64,000 nt of DNA from Acidovorax sp. Leaf160 (GTDB lineage Bacteria > Pseudomonadota > Gammaproteobacteria > Burkholderiales > Burkholderiaceae_C), in the NCBI RefSeq assembly GCF_001424265.1, contig NZ_LMOV01000025.1:208240-272239 (forward strand). The letters are read 5' to 3'. The notes beneath the pieces were generated by a model. The model worked only from the letters and a program-made list of their open reading frames with translations. It was not told the DNA's origin and did no database searches. The translations under genes and the position numbers were made by a program. Below, piece by piece: positions 24,964 through 34,378 of the stretch (the stretch's first letter is position 1; each line of letters begins with the position of its first letter).

Positions 24964-25935
24964 TCAGGTGGCCAGGCTGTCGCCCGCCGGTTCCTGCCCC
25001 AGGCCGAAACGCGGCCCCATCGACCGCTCCAGACCGAACTCGGCCAGGATGGCGCGCAACCGGTCTCCTGCGCTGCGCTTCTTCTGGCCCGTGTAGCGCG
25101 CGACGATCAGCTCGTTCTTCATGCTGTGCTCCCAGCCGACCAGTTCCGTGACGGTGACCTGGTAGCCACTGGCTTCAAGGTACAGGCAGCGCAGCACGTT
25201 GGTGAGTTGGCTTCCCATCTCCCGGGTGTGCAGCGGATGGCGCCACAGTTCCGCCAGCGGTGTGCGCGCAAGTTGCAGCGCCTTGCCCTGCCGCAGACAT
25301 GCGGCCACCTCGGCCTGGCAGCACGGCACCAGCACCATGGCGCGGGCTCGCTTCTGCAGCCCGAAGGCGATGGCATCGTCCGTGGCGGTGTCGCAGGCAT
25401 GCAACGCGGTGACCACGTCGATGCGCTCGGGCAGCTCGGCAGCGTCGGTGGATTGGGCCACCGACAGGTTGAGGAACGACATGCGGCCGAACCCCAGCTG
25501 CTGCGCCAGCGCCCGGGAACGGTCGACCAGTTCGGCGCGCGTTTCGATACCGTAGATTTGGCCCCGGCCCAGTGCCTTGAAATACAGGTCGTACAGGATG
25601 AAGCCCAGATAGGACTTGCCCGCTCCATGATCGGCCAGGGTGGGACCCGCCCCGCCGGCTGCCGCGCCTTCGGCCGGCGGCGCCGCCAATTCCTGCAGCA
25701 GCGGTTCGATCAGCTGGAAGAGGTGATAGACCTGCTTGAGCTTGCGGCGGGAATCCTGGTTCAAGCGGCCATCCCGCGTCAGGATGTGCAGCTCCTTCAG
25801 CAACTCGACGGATTGACCCGGGCGCAGTTCGGCGAGCAGCGCCGGGTCCTGGACGCGATGGCCGTTGCCTCCTCCGGCGGCCTGGACTTTGTCACCGCGG
25901 TGTTCACGGGGCGATGGCGAACGGGCCGGCTTCAT
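24964..25935 (-). CDS. Class I SAM-dependent methyltransferase (Methyltransf_32-like)
   Basis: A cytoplasmic protein of 323 residues from ATG 25935. The SAM-binding region is LADHGAGKSYLGFILYDLYFK, a variant of the DxGxGKSYL motif of this family; VVTALHACDTATDDAIAFG and VLVPCCQAEVA follow, the last a CC pair conserved in the group. Relatives are annotated only as methyltransferases and the substrate (RNA or small molecule) is unknown to me. It overlaps the DUF1415 stop by 4 nt, so the two are made together. Confidence 0.8.
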   Translation of the reverse strand: MKPARSPSPREHRGDKVQAAGGGNGHRVQDPALLAELRPGQSVELLKELHILTRDGRLNQDSRRKLKQVYHLFQLIEPLLQELAAPPAEGAAAGGAGPTLADHGAGKSYLGFILYDLYFKALGRGQIYGIETRAELVDRSRALAQQLGFGRMSFLNLSVAQSTDAAELPERIDVVTALHACDTATDDAIAFGLQKRARAMVLVPCCQAEVAACLRQGKALQLARTPLAELWRHPLHTREMGSQLTNVLRCLYLEASGYQVTVTELVGWEHSMKNELIVARYTGQKKRSAGDRLRAILAEFGLERSMGPRFGLGQEPAGDSLAT

Positions 25936-26645
25936 GCGCCCGCCTTGGCGTTGCCATTGGCGATGCCGGCATCTTGTGTGCCGGCGCCATCCGCGCCATG
26001 CACCGGGCAAGCGCGCCGGGCACCGACGTCCAGGGCCGCCCAGCCCTCGGCTCCGAGCTCTTCGAGCACCTCGATGTTGCGTTCAAAGATGGCTTCGGCC
26101 TCGGGAAAGACTTCGACTGCGCGGTCGATGCTTTCCTCGCGCAGCAGGTGCAGCGTGGGGTACGGAGCGCGGTTGGTGCTGTTGGTCACGTCATCGGGCG
26201 CGGTGCCCTCGAACTGAAACTGAGGATGGAACGACGCCACCTGCAAGATGCCGCCCAGGTCCATCGCGTCCACCAGGTCATCTGCCAAGGCCAGGAAGTC
26301 GTTGAAATCGAGAAAGTCCGCCATGCAGTCGGGCGCCATCAGCAAGGTGGTGTCCCGCTTTTCTGCCGACATCTCGGCCAGCGTTTCGAGTTCGCGCTGC
26401 AGATCCTCCAGCAGTTCGCGCGCATCGGTGGCGGCGCTGACGGCATAGTGGATCTGGCCCTTGATGTGAACTGCTTTGGCAAACGGGCAGAGATTCAAAC
26501 CAATCACCGCCCGTTCCAGCCAGCGCACGGTGTCTTCCACGACGATCCGAACGTCGGGCGCGCTGGGACTGGGCACACCCCCTGTATCAGGCGACTGCGC
26601 AGGAACGGCTTTGGAGCCCGTGGACGATGGCGGGAGGGTGGTCAT
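25932..26645 (-). CDS. DUF1415 family protein
   Basis: A 237-residue protein of unknown function. The family signatures are plain: VEDTVRWLERAVIGLNLCPFAK near residue 37, then SFHPQFQFEGTAPDDVTN and APYPTLHLLREESID. It has no signal peptide or membrane helix. The 25-residue start and the Ala/Gly-rich end are low complexity. It is translationally coupled to the downstream methyltransferase, which suggests, without proof, a shared task. Confidence 0.88.
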   Translation of the reverse strand: MTTLPPSSTGSKAVPAQSPDTGGVPSPSAPDVRIVVEDTVRWLERAVIGLNLCPFAKAVHIKGQIHYAVSAATDARELLEDLQRELETLAEMSAEKRDTTLLMAPDCMADFLDFNDFLALADDLVDAMDLGGILQVASFHPQFQFEGTAPDDVTNSTNRAPYPTLHLLREESIDRAVEVFPEAEAIFERNIEVLEELGAEGWAALDVGARRACPVHGADGAGTQDAGIANGNAKAGA

Positions 26646-27009
26646 GGTGTGCGTGGGAAAGACGGGAAGCGTGGTGAAGGGAGCGAGGGCCGGGGCTGAA
26701 CGGCTTGAGTGATAGACCACCCCGCCGCACCGCTGTCGCTGCAGCCCAGCGCTTCGCCTCTGGCCGCACACTCCCGACCGCGCATTTTAAAGAAGCGACG
26801 GCAAAGCGCGCAGGCGCAGGCAAAGGCCGCGCCCCTGCGAGGGACGGAGCGGTACTGGCGCCGCAACCCGTGGGGGGGACGGCATGCTGGCGCTTGCGCG
26901 CGCCGATCGCTTGGCGGATGCGACGGACATTGCTGAGGCTGCCGAGACCGCAGAGCCTGCGCACGACCACTCAAGCCCTCACCCGCCTCGGGGCTCCCAG
27001 GGGCGGTAA
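26646..27009. other. Intergenic region between dgt and the DUF1415 gene
   Basis: A 364-bp GC-rich stretch. It should contain the promoter of the DUF1415-methyltransferase pair (an AT-rich GCATTTTAAAG patch lies near 26784-26794) and the end of the dgt transcript. I see no supported gene, although short frames cross it on both strands. Confidence 0.5.
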
Positions 27010-28194
27010 TCAGCCGTCCAGCAGCTGCAGCCCGGTGAGGCGCGCGTGCTCCCGTCCCGCGAAGCGATCGGTCATGCCGGCGATGAAGTCAGCTACGACG
27101 CGGGCCTGGTGCGGCTCCTCGGCGCTGCCCGCATGCGCGATGGCGCGGGCGGCGAAGGCGGGCTTCATCTCTTCGGGCCGTGCACGGTAGATACCGAACA
27201 ACTCCCGCACGATCCGCTGGGCTTGTCCGGTGGTTTCCATCACCTGCGGGTGACGGTAGAGCTGGCTGAACAAAAACCGCTTGAGCGCCTGCGACTCGGC
27301 CCGCATGCCATCGCTGAAGCCGACCAGCGGGCCGGGCGACTGCCGCACCGCATCCACGTCGGCAGGCGCTGCGGCGGCGAGCGCCGCCCGCGTCGTGTCG
27401 ATCACGTCGTACACCTGCGCGCTCAGCATGCGGCGGATGGCTTCGTTCAGCCAGCGGCGTCGGGCCTGGGGCTCTCCCAGGGACGGGTGGGCCACCAGCG
27501 CCAGCCTGCGGAACCGGTCGAACAGCGGCACCTCCTGGAGCTGTTCGAGGGTGATGAGACCGGAGCGCACGCCGTCGTCGATGTCGTGCGCGTTGTAGGC
27601 GATCTCGTCGGCCAGATTGCAAAGCTGCGCCTCCAGACTGGGCTGCTGGCGCAGCAGAAAGCGCTGCCCCACGCCCCCAGGCTCACGGGCCTCGATCTGC
27701 TCGGCATGGCGGCGCGAGCAGTGCTTGAGGATGCCCTCGCGCGTCTCGAAGGTCAGGTTCAAGCCGTCGTAATCGGGGTAGCGCTCCTCCAGCGTATCGA
27801 CCACGCGCAGGCTTTGCAGGTTGTGCTCGAAGCCCCCATACGCCGCCATGCACTCGTTCAGGGCATCCTGCCCGGCATGCCCGAACGGGGTATGCCCCAG
27901 ATCGTGGGCCAGAGAAATGGCCTCTACCAGGTCTTCGTTGATGCACAGCGACCGGGCGATGGACCGGGCCAGTTGCGCCACTTCCAGCGAATGCGTCAAC
28001 CGCGTGCGGAACATGTCCCCTTCGTGATTGAGGAACACCTGGGTCTTGTAGACCAGCCGGCGGAAAGCCGACGAGTGCACGATGCGATCGCGGTCGCGCT
28101 GGTATTCGGTACGCGTCGGGGCAGGCACCTCCGCATGGCGCCGCCCCCGGGTGCGGGCTGGATCGCAAGCGTAGGGCGCCAAGGCAGAATTCAT
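27010..28194 (-). CDS. dgt: Deoxyguanosinetriphosphate triphosphohydrolase-like protein (dGTPase)
   Basis: HD-domain phosphohydrolase that splits dNTPs, mainly dGTP, into nucleoside and triphosphate. The metal site is visible: His68 in RTRLTHSLEVAQ, His97-Asp98 in SLAHDLGHTPFGHAG, and a later Asp in LADEIAYNAHDIDDG. At 394 residues it belongs to the shorter family branch that follows aroB in betaproteobacteria. Substrate preference cannot be deduced. Confidence 0.92.
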   Translation of the reverse strand: MNSALAPYACDPARTRGRRHAEVPAPTRTEYQRDRDRIVHSSAFRRLVYKTQVFLNHEGDMFRTRLTHSLEVAQLARSIARSLCINEDLVEAISLAHDLGHTPFGHAGQDALNECMAAYGGFEHNLQSLRVVDTLEERYPDYDGLNLTFETREGILKHCSRRHAEQIEAREPGGVGQRFLLRQQPSLEAQLCNLADEIAYNAHDIDDGVRSGLITLEQLQEVPLFDRFRRLALVAHPSLGEPQARRRWLNEAIRRMLSAQVYDVIDTTRAALAAAAPADVDAVRQSPGPLVGFSDGMRAESQALKRFLFSQLYRHPQVMETTGQAQRIVRELFGIYRARPEEMKPAFAARAIAHAGSAEEPHQARVVADFIAGMTDRFAGREHARLTGLQLLDG

Positions 28195-28208
28195 GGTCTT
28201 TTAGGGCT

Positions 28209-28255
28209 GTAGCGCAGGTGCATCAAGCACAGAGTGCTATTATTTTTATAGCATA
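28209..28255 (+). repeat. AT-rich two-hairpin element, copy 5
   Basis: GTAGCGC, then CATCAAGCAC, then GCTAT (28236-28240), seven bases, ATAGC (28248-28252). Both hairpin halves are recognisable. It lies between aroB and dgt. Confidence 0.78.
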
Positions 28256-28283
28256 CTTGCGCGAGCAGCAGAGCCGCCGGCGC

Positions 28284-29375
28284 TCAAGCGCAGCATGCGT
28301 CGATCACCTCACGCACCACCCCATCGGGAGCCGAGCGCATCACCGCCCGGCCGGGGCCATCGATCAGCACGAAACGGATCTCGCCAGCCTCGGACTTCTT
28401 GTCGCCCCGCATCCAGGCAAGGTACCTGCCTGCGTTGTCCTGCGCGTCGATGACCGGCCCACGCACGGGCAGTCCGGCCCGCTCGATCAGCGAACGCAGC
28501 CGTTGCACGAAGGCCGCATCCACCAGGCCGAGCCGGTGCGACAACTCCACCGCCATCACCATGCCCGCGCCCACGCCCTCGCCGTGGAGCCAGGTACCGT
28601 AGCCCATGCCCGCCTCGATGGCATGGCCGAAGGTGTGGCCGAAGTTCAAGATGGCACGCAAACCGGATTCGCGCTCATCGACACCCACCACGTGGGCCTT
28701 GATCTCGCAACTGCGGCGCACCGCGTGCGCCAACGCGGTGTGGTCACCCGCACGCAACGCTTCGATGTGCTGCTCGAGCCATGCCATGAACTCCATGTCC
28801 GCAATCGGCCCGTACTTGATGACTTCGGCCAGCCCTGCGCTGAGCTCGCGCGCGGGTAAAGTCTCCAGCAAACTCAAGTCACACACCACGAGACGGGGCT
28901 GGTAAAAGGCCCCCACCATGTTTTTGCCCAACGGGTGGTTGATGGCTGTCTTGCCGCCCACGGAAGAATCAACCTGGGCCAGAAGCGTGGTGGGAACCTG
29001 AACGAAAGGCACCCCGCGCATGAAGCAAGCGGCAGCGAACCCTGTCATGTCTCCCACGACGCCGCCACCCAATGCCACCAACACCGTCTTGCGACCACAG
29101 GTGTTGATCAGGAGTTGTTGAAATACCTGGTTGAGCGTTTCCCAATCCTTGTAGGCCTCCCCATCCGGCAACCTCAACTCGAGAACGCGGGGATACCTGC
29201 CAGCGAGCATGCCTCGCAGGCTATCCGCGTGCAAGGGACCCACTACTTCATTGGTCACGATCATCACCGCTTCGGCGTCAGGCCAGACACCATCGGCAAA
29301 TGAAGTTTCGAGCGCGCTACGGCCGATCAGGATGGGGTAGGAATTCTCCGCAAGATTCACACGAATGGAATGCAC
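28284..29375 (-). CDS. aroB: 3-dehydroquinate synthase AroB
   Basis: Second step of the shikimate pathway, DAHP to 3-dehydroquinate, needing NAD+ and a divalent metal. [19 protein letters not shown] (about residues 103-121), [17 protein letters not shown] and [13 protein letters not shown] supply NAD, substrate and metal contacts. Length 363 is normal. A terminator precedes it, so it probably has its own promoter near 29400, where the minus strand reads TTTGTATAAAG. The shikimate kinase gene aroK, usually directly upstream, is absent. Confidence 0.96.
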   Translation of the reverse strand: MHSIRVNLAENSYPILIGRSALETSFADGVWPDAEAVMIVTNEVVGPLHADSLRGMLAGRYPRVLELRLPDGEAYKDWETLNQVFQQLLINTCGRKTVLVALGGGVVGDMTGFAAACFMRGVPFVQVPTTLLAQVDSSVGGKTAINHPLGKNMVGAFYQPRLVVCDLSLLETLPARELSAGLAEVIKYGPIADMEFMAWLEQHIEALRAGDHTALAHAVRRSCEIKAHVVGVDERESGLRAILNFGHTFGHAIEAGMGYGTWLHGEGVGAGMVMAVELSHRLGLVDAAFVQRLRSLIERAGLPVRGPVIDAQDNAGRYLAWMRGDKKSEAGEIRFVLIDGPGRAVMRSAPDGVVREVIDACCA

Positions 29376-29410
29376 AGCGCCCTCGTTACCAGGAATTCTT
29401 TATACAAACG

Positions 29411-29445
29411 AAAGAGCCGGGGAGCTTCACGCCACCCGGCTCAAG
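29411..29445 (-). terminator. Terminator after the Ig-like lipoprotein gene
   Basis: GAGCCGG (29414-29420) pairs with CCGGCTC (29436-29442) around a 15-nt interval; on the minus strand TTTCGTTT follows. It ends the pil operon transcript and separates it from aroB. Confidence 0.6.
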
Positions 29446-29476
29446 AATTAGAACACGCTTATGCGAGATCTACCGC

Positions 29477-30988
29477 TCAAGGCGCGGCTCCTGTACAAGC
29501 CGCGAAGTTCAGCCGGCGCGAAATCGTTTGAACAACAGCCCCAGAAGTCAGCTTGATTTCTACTGTGGTACTGCCAGAGCCAGCGACAGCCGTCCGGTCA
29601 AACTCGACACTCAAGGCGGTACGCCTCCCGAAAGCGCGCTGATCCAAGATCGTGCCACCCGCCAGCACGGTGGCAGTCAGGTCGGAGATTCCAGTGGTCA
29701 CCGCCACCCCGGTTCCTGCAGGCGCTGCGAAATTCGCAGGAGTTCCCACGAAGACCTGGAACGACTGCTTGCCGCAAGTGTTCAAGTCGAAGTCGCCAAA
29801 CAGACTGCCGCCTTCACTCGACGTATAGATATTCAGATCGCCGGGATTCACGATAGCCAAACGGAGTACACCGCTGATTGCGGTCCCGTTTCCGACCTGC
29901 GTCGATACGGTTACCGTCGCAAGCGTGCCGTCGGCAGGACGGGGATCCTGAACCTCATAGGTCACCGTGCAGGCTCCGTTGACTGTGGTGCACCCGCCCC
30001 TGGTAGATGATCCAACGCGGCCGTAATCCGCTGTGAAAACTACCGGCACCCCATCAGCGACTGGGTTGCCATTGCTATCGATGATCCGCACAGTCAGCTC
30101 GGAGCTGTCACCAGAAATGGCCGAGTTCAAGTGAAACTTGCTCGCAGAGAGATCAAATCCTCGCTGAGTAGCGATGCCGGTGGTGATCGTCAGCTGGTCG
30201 GACTGAGAACTGATGTTCTTACCTTCCACCTGGGCATTAATTACCACTGCAGTAGCAATGTTGCGGGACGAAACCGTCGTAGTGACCACACCCTCGCTGT
30301 CGCTTACCGCACGGGGGATGTTCAAAGTGACAGCGTTTGCCGGGACAACGTTGAACACCACCGCAGCGCCCTTGACCGACGCGTTGTTGCGATCAACCAC
30401 GCGGAAACGCAAGGTTGCGGATTCCGACCGACCGCTCCCACCCGCCCCTGCAATGACAATGGATCGATCGGCAGGGTTCGCATCCAGGAAGTTGAGTGCA
30501 CTGGCCAAGGTTTGTGGATCAACTTGGCCAGTTGACGGGGCACTGGTGAGCGTGACCACCTGGGAAATAGTCACCGGTTGACCATTCACCTGCGCACTGG
30601 CGCCGACGGTCGTTGCTCCCAGCGAGGTACCGCCAGCGGCTTTCACTTCCAGCATGGCAACGCCATTCTCGTCAGTGGCGGCAGTGCCTGACGTGGGCGA
30701 GAACACCAGCAAACTTCCGCCTGTCTCAGCAAAGTTCACAATGGTATTTTTGATAGCGGCCCCGGACTGGTTCTTGACAGTGGCCTTGAGCTGAGCCACT
30801 TCCGCTGTGGAGATTTTCACGGTCGGCGAGCCGCCTCCGCCCAGCACCTCCAGCGTGATGGTTCCTGCCGCAACCGGTGCAGTGCCACCTCCCGTGCTTC
30901 CGCTGCCGCCTGAACTGCCACCGCCCCCACCGCAAGCTGCCAGAGTAGCTGCCAGAACGCACGCAACTGATCTCATCAATAACTTCAT
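29477..30988 (-). CDS. Ig-like (Big_1-type) domain lipoprotein in the pil operon
   Basis: A 503-residue predicted lipoprotein: the signal MKLLMRSVACVLAATLAAC gives Cys19, followed by a Gly/Ser-rich linker to about residue 38. The rest is beta-rich with two or three Ig-like repeats that share VKNQSGAAIKNTIVNF, VVDRNNASVKGAAVVFNV and IIDSNGNPVADGVPVVFTA, the pattern of bacterial Ig-like group 1 domains, and a C-terminal part with two cysteines near each end. It lies 18 bp after pilQ and so is probably co-transcribed with it. Role unknown; a pilus- or secretin-related surface function is inference. GC looks lower than in its neighbours. Confidence 0.85.
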   Translation of the reverse strand: MKLLMRSVACVLAATLAACGGGGGSSGGSGSTGGGTAPVAAGTITLEVLGGGGSPTVKISTAEVAQLKATVKNQSGAAIKNTIVNFAETGGSLLVFSPTSGTAATDENGVAMLEVKAAGGTSLGATTVGASAQVNGQPVTISQVVTLTSAPSTGQVDPQTLASALNFLDANPADRSIVIAGAGGSGRSESATLRFRVVDRNNASVKGAAVVFNVVPANAVTLNIPRAVSDSEGVVTTTVSSRNIATAVVINAQVEGKNISSQSDQLTITTGIATQRGFDLSASKFHLNSAISGDSSELTVRIIDSNGNPVADGVPVVFTADYGRVGSSTRGGCTTVNGACTVTYEVQDPRPADGTLATVTVSTQVGNGTAISGVLRLAIVNPGDLNIYTSSEGGSLFGDFDLNTCGKQSFQVFVGTPANFAAPAGTGVAVTTGISDLTATVLAGGTILDQRAFGRRTALSVEFDRTAVAGSGSTTVEIKLTSGAVVQTISRRLNFAACTGAAP

Positions 30989-31006
30989 TTTTTCCCCTAT
31001 CGAAAT

Positions 31007-33154
31007 TTAACGAACCGGACCTTTATCAGAAATCACCTTGGGCGTAATGAATACCAACATCTCGCGCTTTGTCGACTCCCTCGTTCGGTTCTTGAACAAA
31101 TTCCCCACCACCGGCACGTCGCCGAGCACGGGTATCTTGTTTTCCTGATTGGTCTCTTCCATCTCGAAAATCCCCCCGATCACCACCGTGCCGCCGTTTT
31201 CGACGAGCACCTGGGTCTTGATGTGCTTGGTGTCAATGGCGACGCCTTGCGTCGTGCTTTCGCCGCGGCTGTCTTTGTTGACGTCCAGGTCAAGGATGAT
31301 GTTGCCCTCAGGGGTGATCTGCGGAACCACTTCCAGCTTCAACACGGCTTTCTTGAAGGCGATGGTGGTGGCTCCGTTGGGCGCCGTCACGGAATACGGA
31401 TATTCCGTGCCTTGCTCGATCAGTGCCTTTGTCTGGTCGGCGGTGATCAGACGGGGGCTGGAAACGATCTTGCCTTGGCCGTCGGCTTCCATGGCGGAGA
31501 GCTCCAGCGACAGAAAGCGGTTGGCGGCCGAATTGAAAATGGACAACGCGAAAGTGCCCACGGTAGGAACGCTCGACACGGACGCAGGCAGATTGACGAA
31601 GGTTCCCCCCACGTCTACCGCAGAACCGAACCCAGAGGAATTCACGGCGTTGTCGTAACCGGTACCGACCGCGACCCGGTTTCTTCCGCCGATTCCGTAG
31701 CCGCCATCTCCGCCCCGGTTGGCCCGGAGGTCTCCGCCGCCCAGCTTCACGCCCAGCGAACGTCCAAAGGAATCCCGAGCCTCAACGATTCGCGCCTCAA
31801 TCATCACCTGTCGCACCGCGACGTCTAGCGTCTGCAACAGCAGGCGGACTTCTTCGAGCTTGCCGGGGGTGTCGGTCACGAAGAGCTGGTTGGTACGAGG
31901 CTCCGCCAGGGCGCTGCCGCGCTCAGACAGAAAGCGGTTGTTCTGGCCCGTCGTGCTGCCGCCGCCACCGCCCGACGCGGTGGTCAGTTGCACCACCATG
32001 TCAGCTGCCTTCGCGTAATTCAACTGGTAAGCCTGGGTGCGGAGAGGCTCCAATTTGAGAATGGCTTGGGCCGCTTCGTAATCCTTGCGGGTACGCTCGT
32101 CGATCTCGTCCTTGGGTGCGATCCAGAGCACGGTGCCGGACTTGCGCATGCCCAGGCCCTTGGCGTCCATGATGATCTGGAGCGCCTGATCCCAGGGCAC
32201 GTCCTTCAGACGCAGCGTGAGTGCTCCGGTGACCGTATCGGATGTGACGATGTTGAAGTTGGTGAAGTCCGCGATCACCTGCAGGAGCGACCGGACCTCG
32301 ATGTTCTGGAAGTTCAGCGACAGCTTTTCGCCGCTGTATCCCGGGCCCTGGGTCAGCTTGCTCAGGTCCACCTTCTTCTGGCGCACTTCCACCACGAACT
32401 GGCCATCGCTCTGGTAGGCGCTGTGCTCCCATTCGCCGGTGGGCTCGATGACCAGCCGGACACGCTCGCCCTGCTGTGATGCCGTGATGGTCTGAACCGG
32501 CGTGCCGAAGTCCGTCACGTCGAGCCGGCGGCGCAGGCCTTCGGGCAAGGACGAGCGCATGAATTCCACCACCAGCGACTTGCCCTGCTGACGCAGATCC
32601 ACGCCCACTTGGTTGTTGGCCAGCCCGACGACCACGCGGCCTGCACCATCGCTGCCCCGGCGGAAGTCCAGATCCCGCAGTGCCAGCACGTTGTTGTTGT
32701 GATCTTCGGCGAACAGCGTGGGCGCGGCCTGCGCGACGCTGGCCGCACTGCTGACAGGCGCCAGCGACACCAGCAGCGACTTGCCTTGGAGTTCGGCCTG
32801 ATAGGCCGTGGGCTGCTTGAGATTCAACACCAAGCGCGACCGATCGCCTGCCTCGACAATATTCGCCGACCGGATATTGCCCTGGTTGATCTCAATAAGG
32901 GACCGGCCGGTTCCGTTGGTGACTCCCGGAAAGTCCAGCGCAATGCGCGCGGGTGACTGGATGGCAAAACCCGTGGGCACCGCTGTCAGAGCCTCAGACA
33001 GCTCAATGCGCACCGTTTCGCCACCGCCTTGCAACACGCCGGTGACCGATTGGATGGATCCCCTCGCAAAGGCGAAGGTGGTCGCGAAAACGGCCACGGC
33101 GAGCACGGCCGTCGCACGAAAGCACCCGAGCATGGGGCGATGGTTGTCATTCAT
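31007..33154 (-). CDS. pilQ: Type IV pilus secretin PilQ
   Basis: Outer-membrane secretin through which the pilus passes. A signal peptide (about residues 1-30, ending FAFA) is followed by two AMIN domains (peptidoglycan binding, for example RIALDFPGVTN and RVVVGLANNQVGVDLR), a secretin/TonB short N domain (LSLNFQNIEVRSLLQVIADFTNFNIV), an N1 domain, and the secretin core with VPVVGNLFKNRT and EMLVFITPKVI at the end. A Gly-rich loop (GGGGGSTTG) lies in the N1 region. Length 715 is normal. It starts 3 bp after pilP. Confidence 0.97.
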   Translation of the reverse strand: MNDNHRPMLGCFRATAVLAVAVFATTFAFARGSIQSVTGVLQGGGETVRIELSEALTAVPTGFAIQSPARIALDFPGVTNGTGRSLIEINQGNIRSANIVEAGDRSRLVLNLKQPTAYQAELQGKSLLVSLAPVSSAASVAQAAPTLFAEDHNNNVLALRDLDFRRGSDGAGRVVVGLANNQVGVDLRQQGKSLVVEFMRSSLPEGLRRRLDVTDFGTPVQTITASQQGERVRLVIEPTGEWEHSAYQSDGQFVVEVRQKKVDLSKLTQGPGYSGEKLSLNFQNIEVRSLLQVIADFTNFNIVTSDTVTGALTLRLKDVPWDQALQIIMDAKGLGMRKSGTVLWIAPKDEIDERTRKDYEAAQAILKLEPLRTQAYQLNYAKAADMVVQLTTASGGGGGSTTGQNNRFLSERGSALAEPRTNQLFVTDTPGKLEEVRLLLQTLDVAVRQVMIEARIVEARDSFGRSLGVKLGGGDLRANRGGDGGYGIGGRNRVAVGTGYDNAVNSSGFGSAVDVGGTFVNLPASVSSVPTVGTFALSIFNSAANRFLSLELSAMEADGQGKIVSSPRLITADQTKALIEQGTEYPYSVTAPNGATTIAFKKAVLKLEVVPQITPEGNIILDLDVNKDSRGESTTQGVAIDTKHIKTQVLVENGGTVVIGGIFEMEETNQENKIPVLGDVPVVGNLFKNRTRESTKREMLVFITPKVISDKGPVR

Positions 33155-33157
33155 TCC

Positions 33158-33700
33158 TTACCTCTTTCCCTCTTGCAGCTCCAGCGCGGTCATACGTTCT
33201 ATCCAGTCGCCGGCCCCGTCCTGGACGATCTCTCGAATCTGAACCCCGGTTTCACTGATCTTCACGATCTTTCCGTAGTTCTGTCCCAGGTAATCCCCCA
33301 CACGCACCTGGTAGAGCAGCTTTTCTACACTCAACAGAGCTGTAGGGATGCCGGTTTTGTTCAGGCTGCCCACCATGGTCATCGCGTCGAGCGGGTAGGA
33401 CTCCAGCGGCTGCTTGCGGCGCGCCATTTCCGGTGCCACCAACGAAGCGTTGGTAACCGACTGCACGGAGTCCCGGCGCAAAGCCTGAGTCAGCTTGGCA
33501 ACGCTGAAGGGATCTGCTCCACCCCCGCCAACGTAGTTCTCAGGAATGAACTGCTTTGGCTCGACCAGTGGCGTGACCTGCGGTCTGGTGGTGGCACGCA
33601 ACTCGTCCATCCAGGTGCGCAGATCGCCTTCGCCAGACTGGCCGCAGCCCGTCAAAGCAGAGGCTGCGACGAGCGCGGCCAGGCATCTTGAGGATGTCAT
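33158..33700 (-). CDS. pilP: Type IV pilus inner-membrane lipoprotein PilP
   Basis: Lipoprotein (lipobox LTGC, Cys19) of 180 residues that links the PilMNO platform to PilQ. The conserved core MTMVGSLNKTGIPTALLSVEKLLYQVRVGDYLGQNYGKIVKI forms the small beta-domain that binds the secretin. Its start overlaps pilO by 4 nt. Confidence 0.95.
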   Translation of the reverse strand: MTSSRCLAALVAASALTGCGQSGEGDLRTWMDELRATTRPQVTPLVEPKQFIPENYVGGGGADPFSVAKLTQALRRDSVQSVTNASLVAPEMARRKQPLESYPLDAMTMVGSLNKTGIPTALLSVEKLLYQVRVGDYLGQNYGKIVKISETGVQIREIVQDGAGDWIERMTALELQEGKR

Positions 33701-34374
33701 TTGTTCTTCCCTGCTGCTGCAGCGTCTTTTTGCGCCTGGATTTCCTCAGGGTCGAGGTACCGGAAGGTTCGGGCTGTTGCATCCATCGACAAGGTTGTCG
33801 CCTCCTTCGAAGATGGCGCGATAGCCAGGTCGTTCAGGGTGACGATCCGGGAGAGATTGGCGATGTCCGCGGCAAAGGCGCCGATATCGTGATAGTTGCC
33901 TGTGACGCGAACCGCGATGGGCAGCTCGGCGTAGTAATCGCGCACGACAACCTGGCCCGGGCGGAACAGCTCGAATTGGAGGCTGCGTCCCAGACCCGCT
34001 TGGTTGATGTCGGACAGCAAGGCGGACATCTCTGCTTTGCTGGGCAGTTGCTTTTCCAGCTGAATCACATACTGCTGAATCTGCTCTCTTTGCTTTTTCA
34101 GGGCATCCAGACTCACCGCCTTGATCAACTTGGCCTGATAGTCGGCCCGCAAAGTCTGTTCGGTGGCACGCTCCGTTTCCAGCTCAGCCTCATAGTCCGT
34201 CAGCTTGAAGAACCATAGAAAAGTAGCAATGCCCACGGCAATCGCGACGCACAGCAGCGTTCGCGGGGCCGCCGGCCACCGCGATGGGTCTTTGGGGTCG
34301 AGATTCTGAAATTGGCGCTGCAGATCGCCCTGTAACTTGGCGAAATCTATTTTGGAGGTTCGCTTTTTCGCCAT
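33697..34374 (-). CDS. pilO: Type IV pilus assembly protein PilO
   Basis: Bitopic inner-membrane protein: basic N-terminus, one helix near residues 38-56 (LLCVAIAVGIATFLWFF), a periplasmic coiled coil (ELETERATEQTLRADYQAKL), and a ferredoxin-like domain. It pairs with PilN. ATG 34374 gives 225 residues; the longer frame starts inside pilN. A Lys/Ala-rich tail ends the protein. Confidence 0.94.
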   Translation of the reverse strand: MAKKRTSKIDFAKLQGDLQRQFQNLDPKDPSRWPAAPRTLLCVAIAVGIATFLWFFKLTDYEAELETERATEQTLRADYQAKLIKAVSLDALKKQREQIQQYVIQLEKQLPSKAEMSALLSDINQAGLGRSLQFELFRPGQVVVRDYYAELPIAVRVTGNYHDIGAFAADIANLSRIVTLNDLAIAPSSKEATTLSMDATARTFRYLDPEEIQAQKDAAAAGKNK

Positions 34375-34378
34375 CTGC

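Noticed and set aside
26587..26974. Arg/Pro/Ser-rich frames in the dgt-DUF1415 gap
   Set aside because: No ribosome binding site, no recognisable domain, and overlap with the start of the DUF1415 gene.
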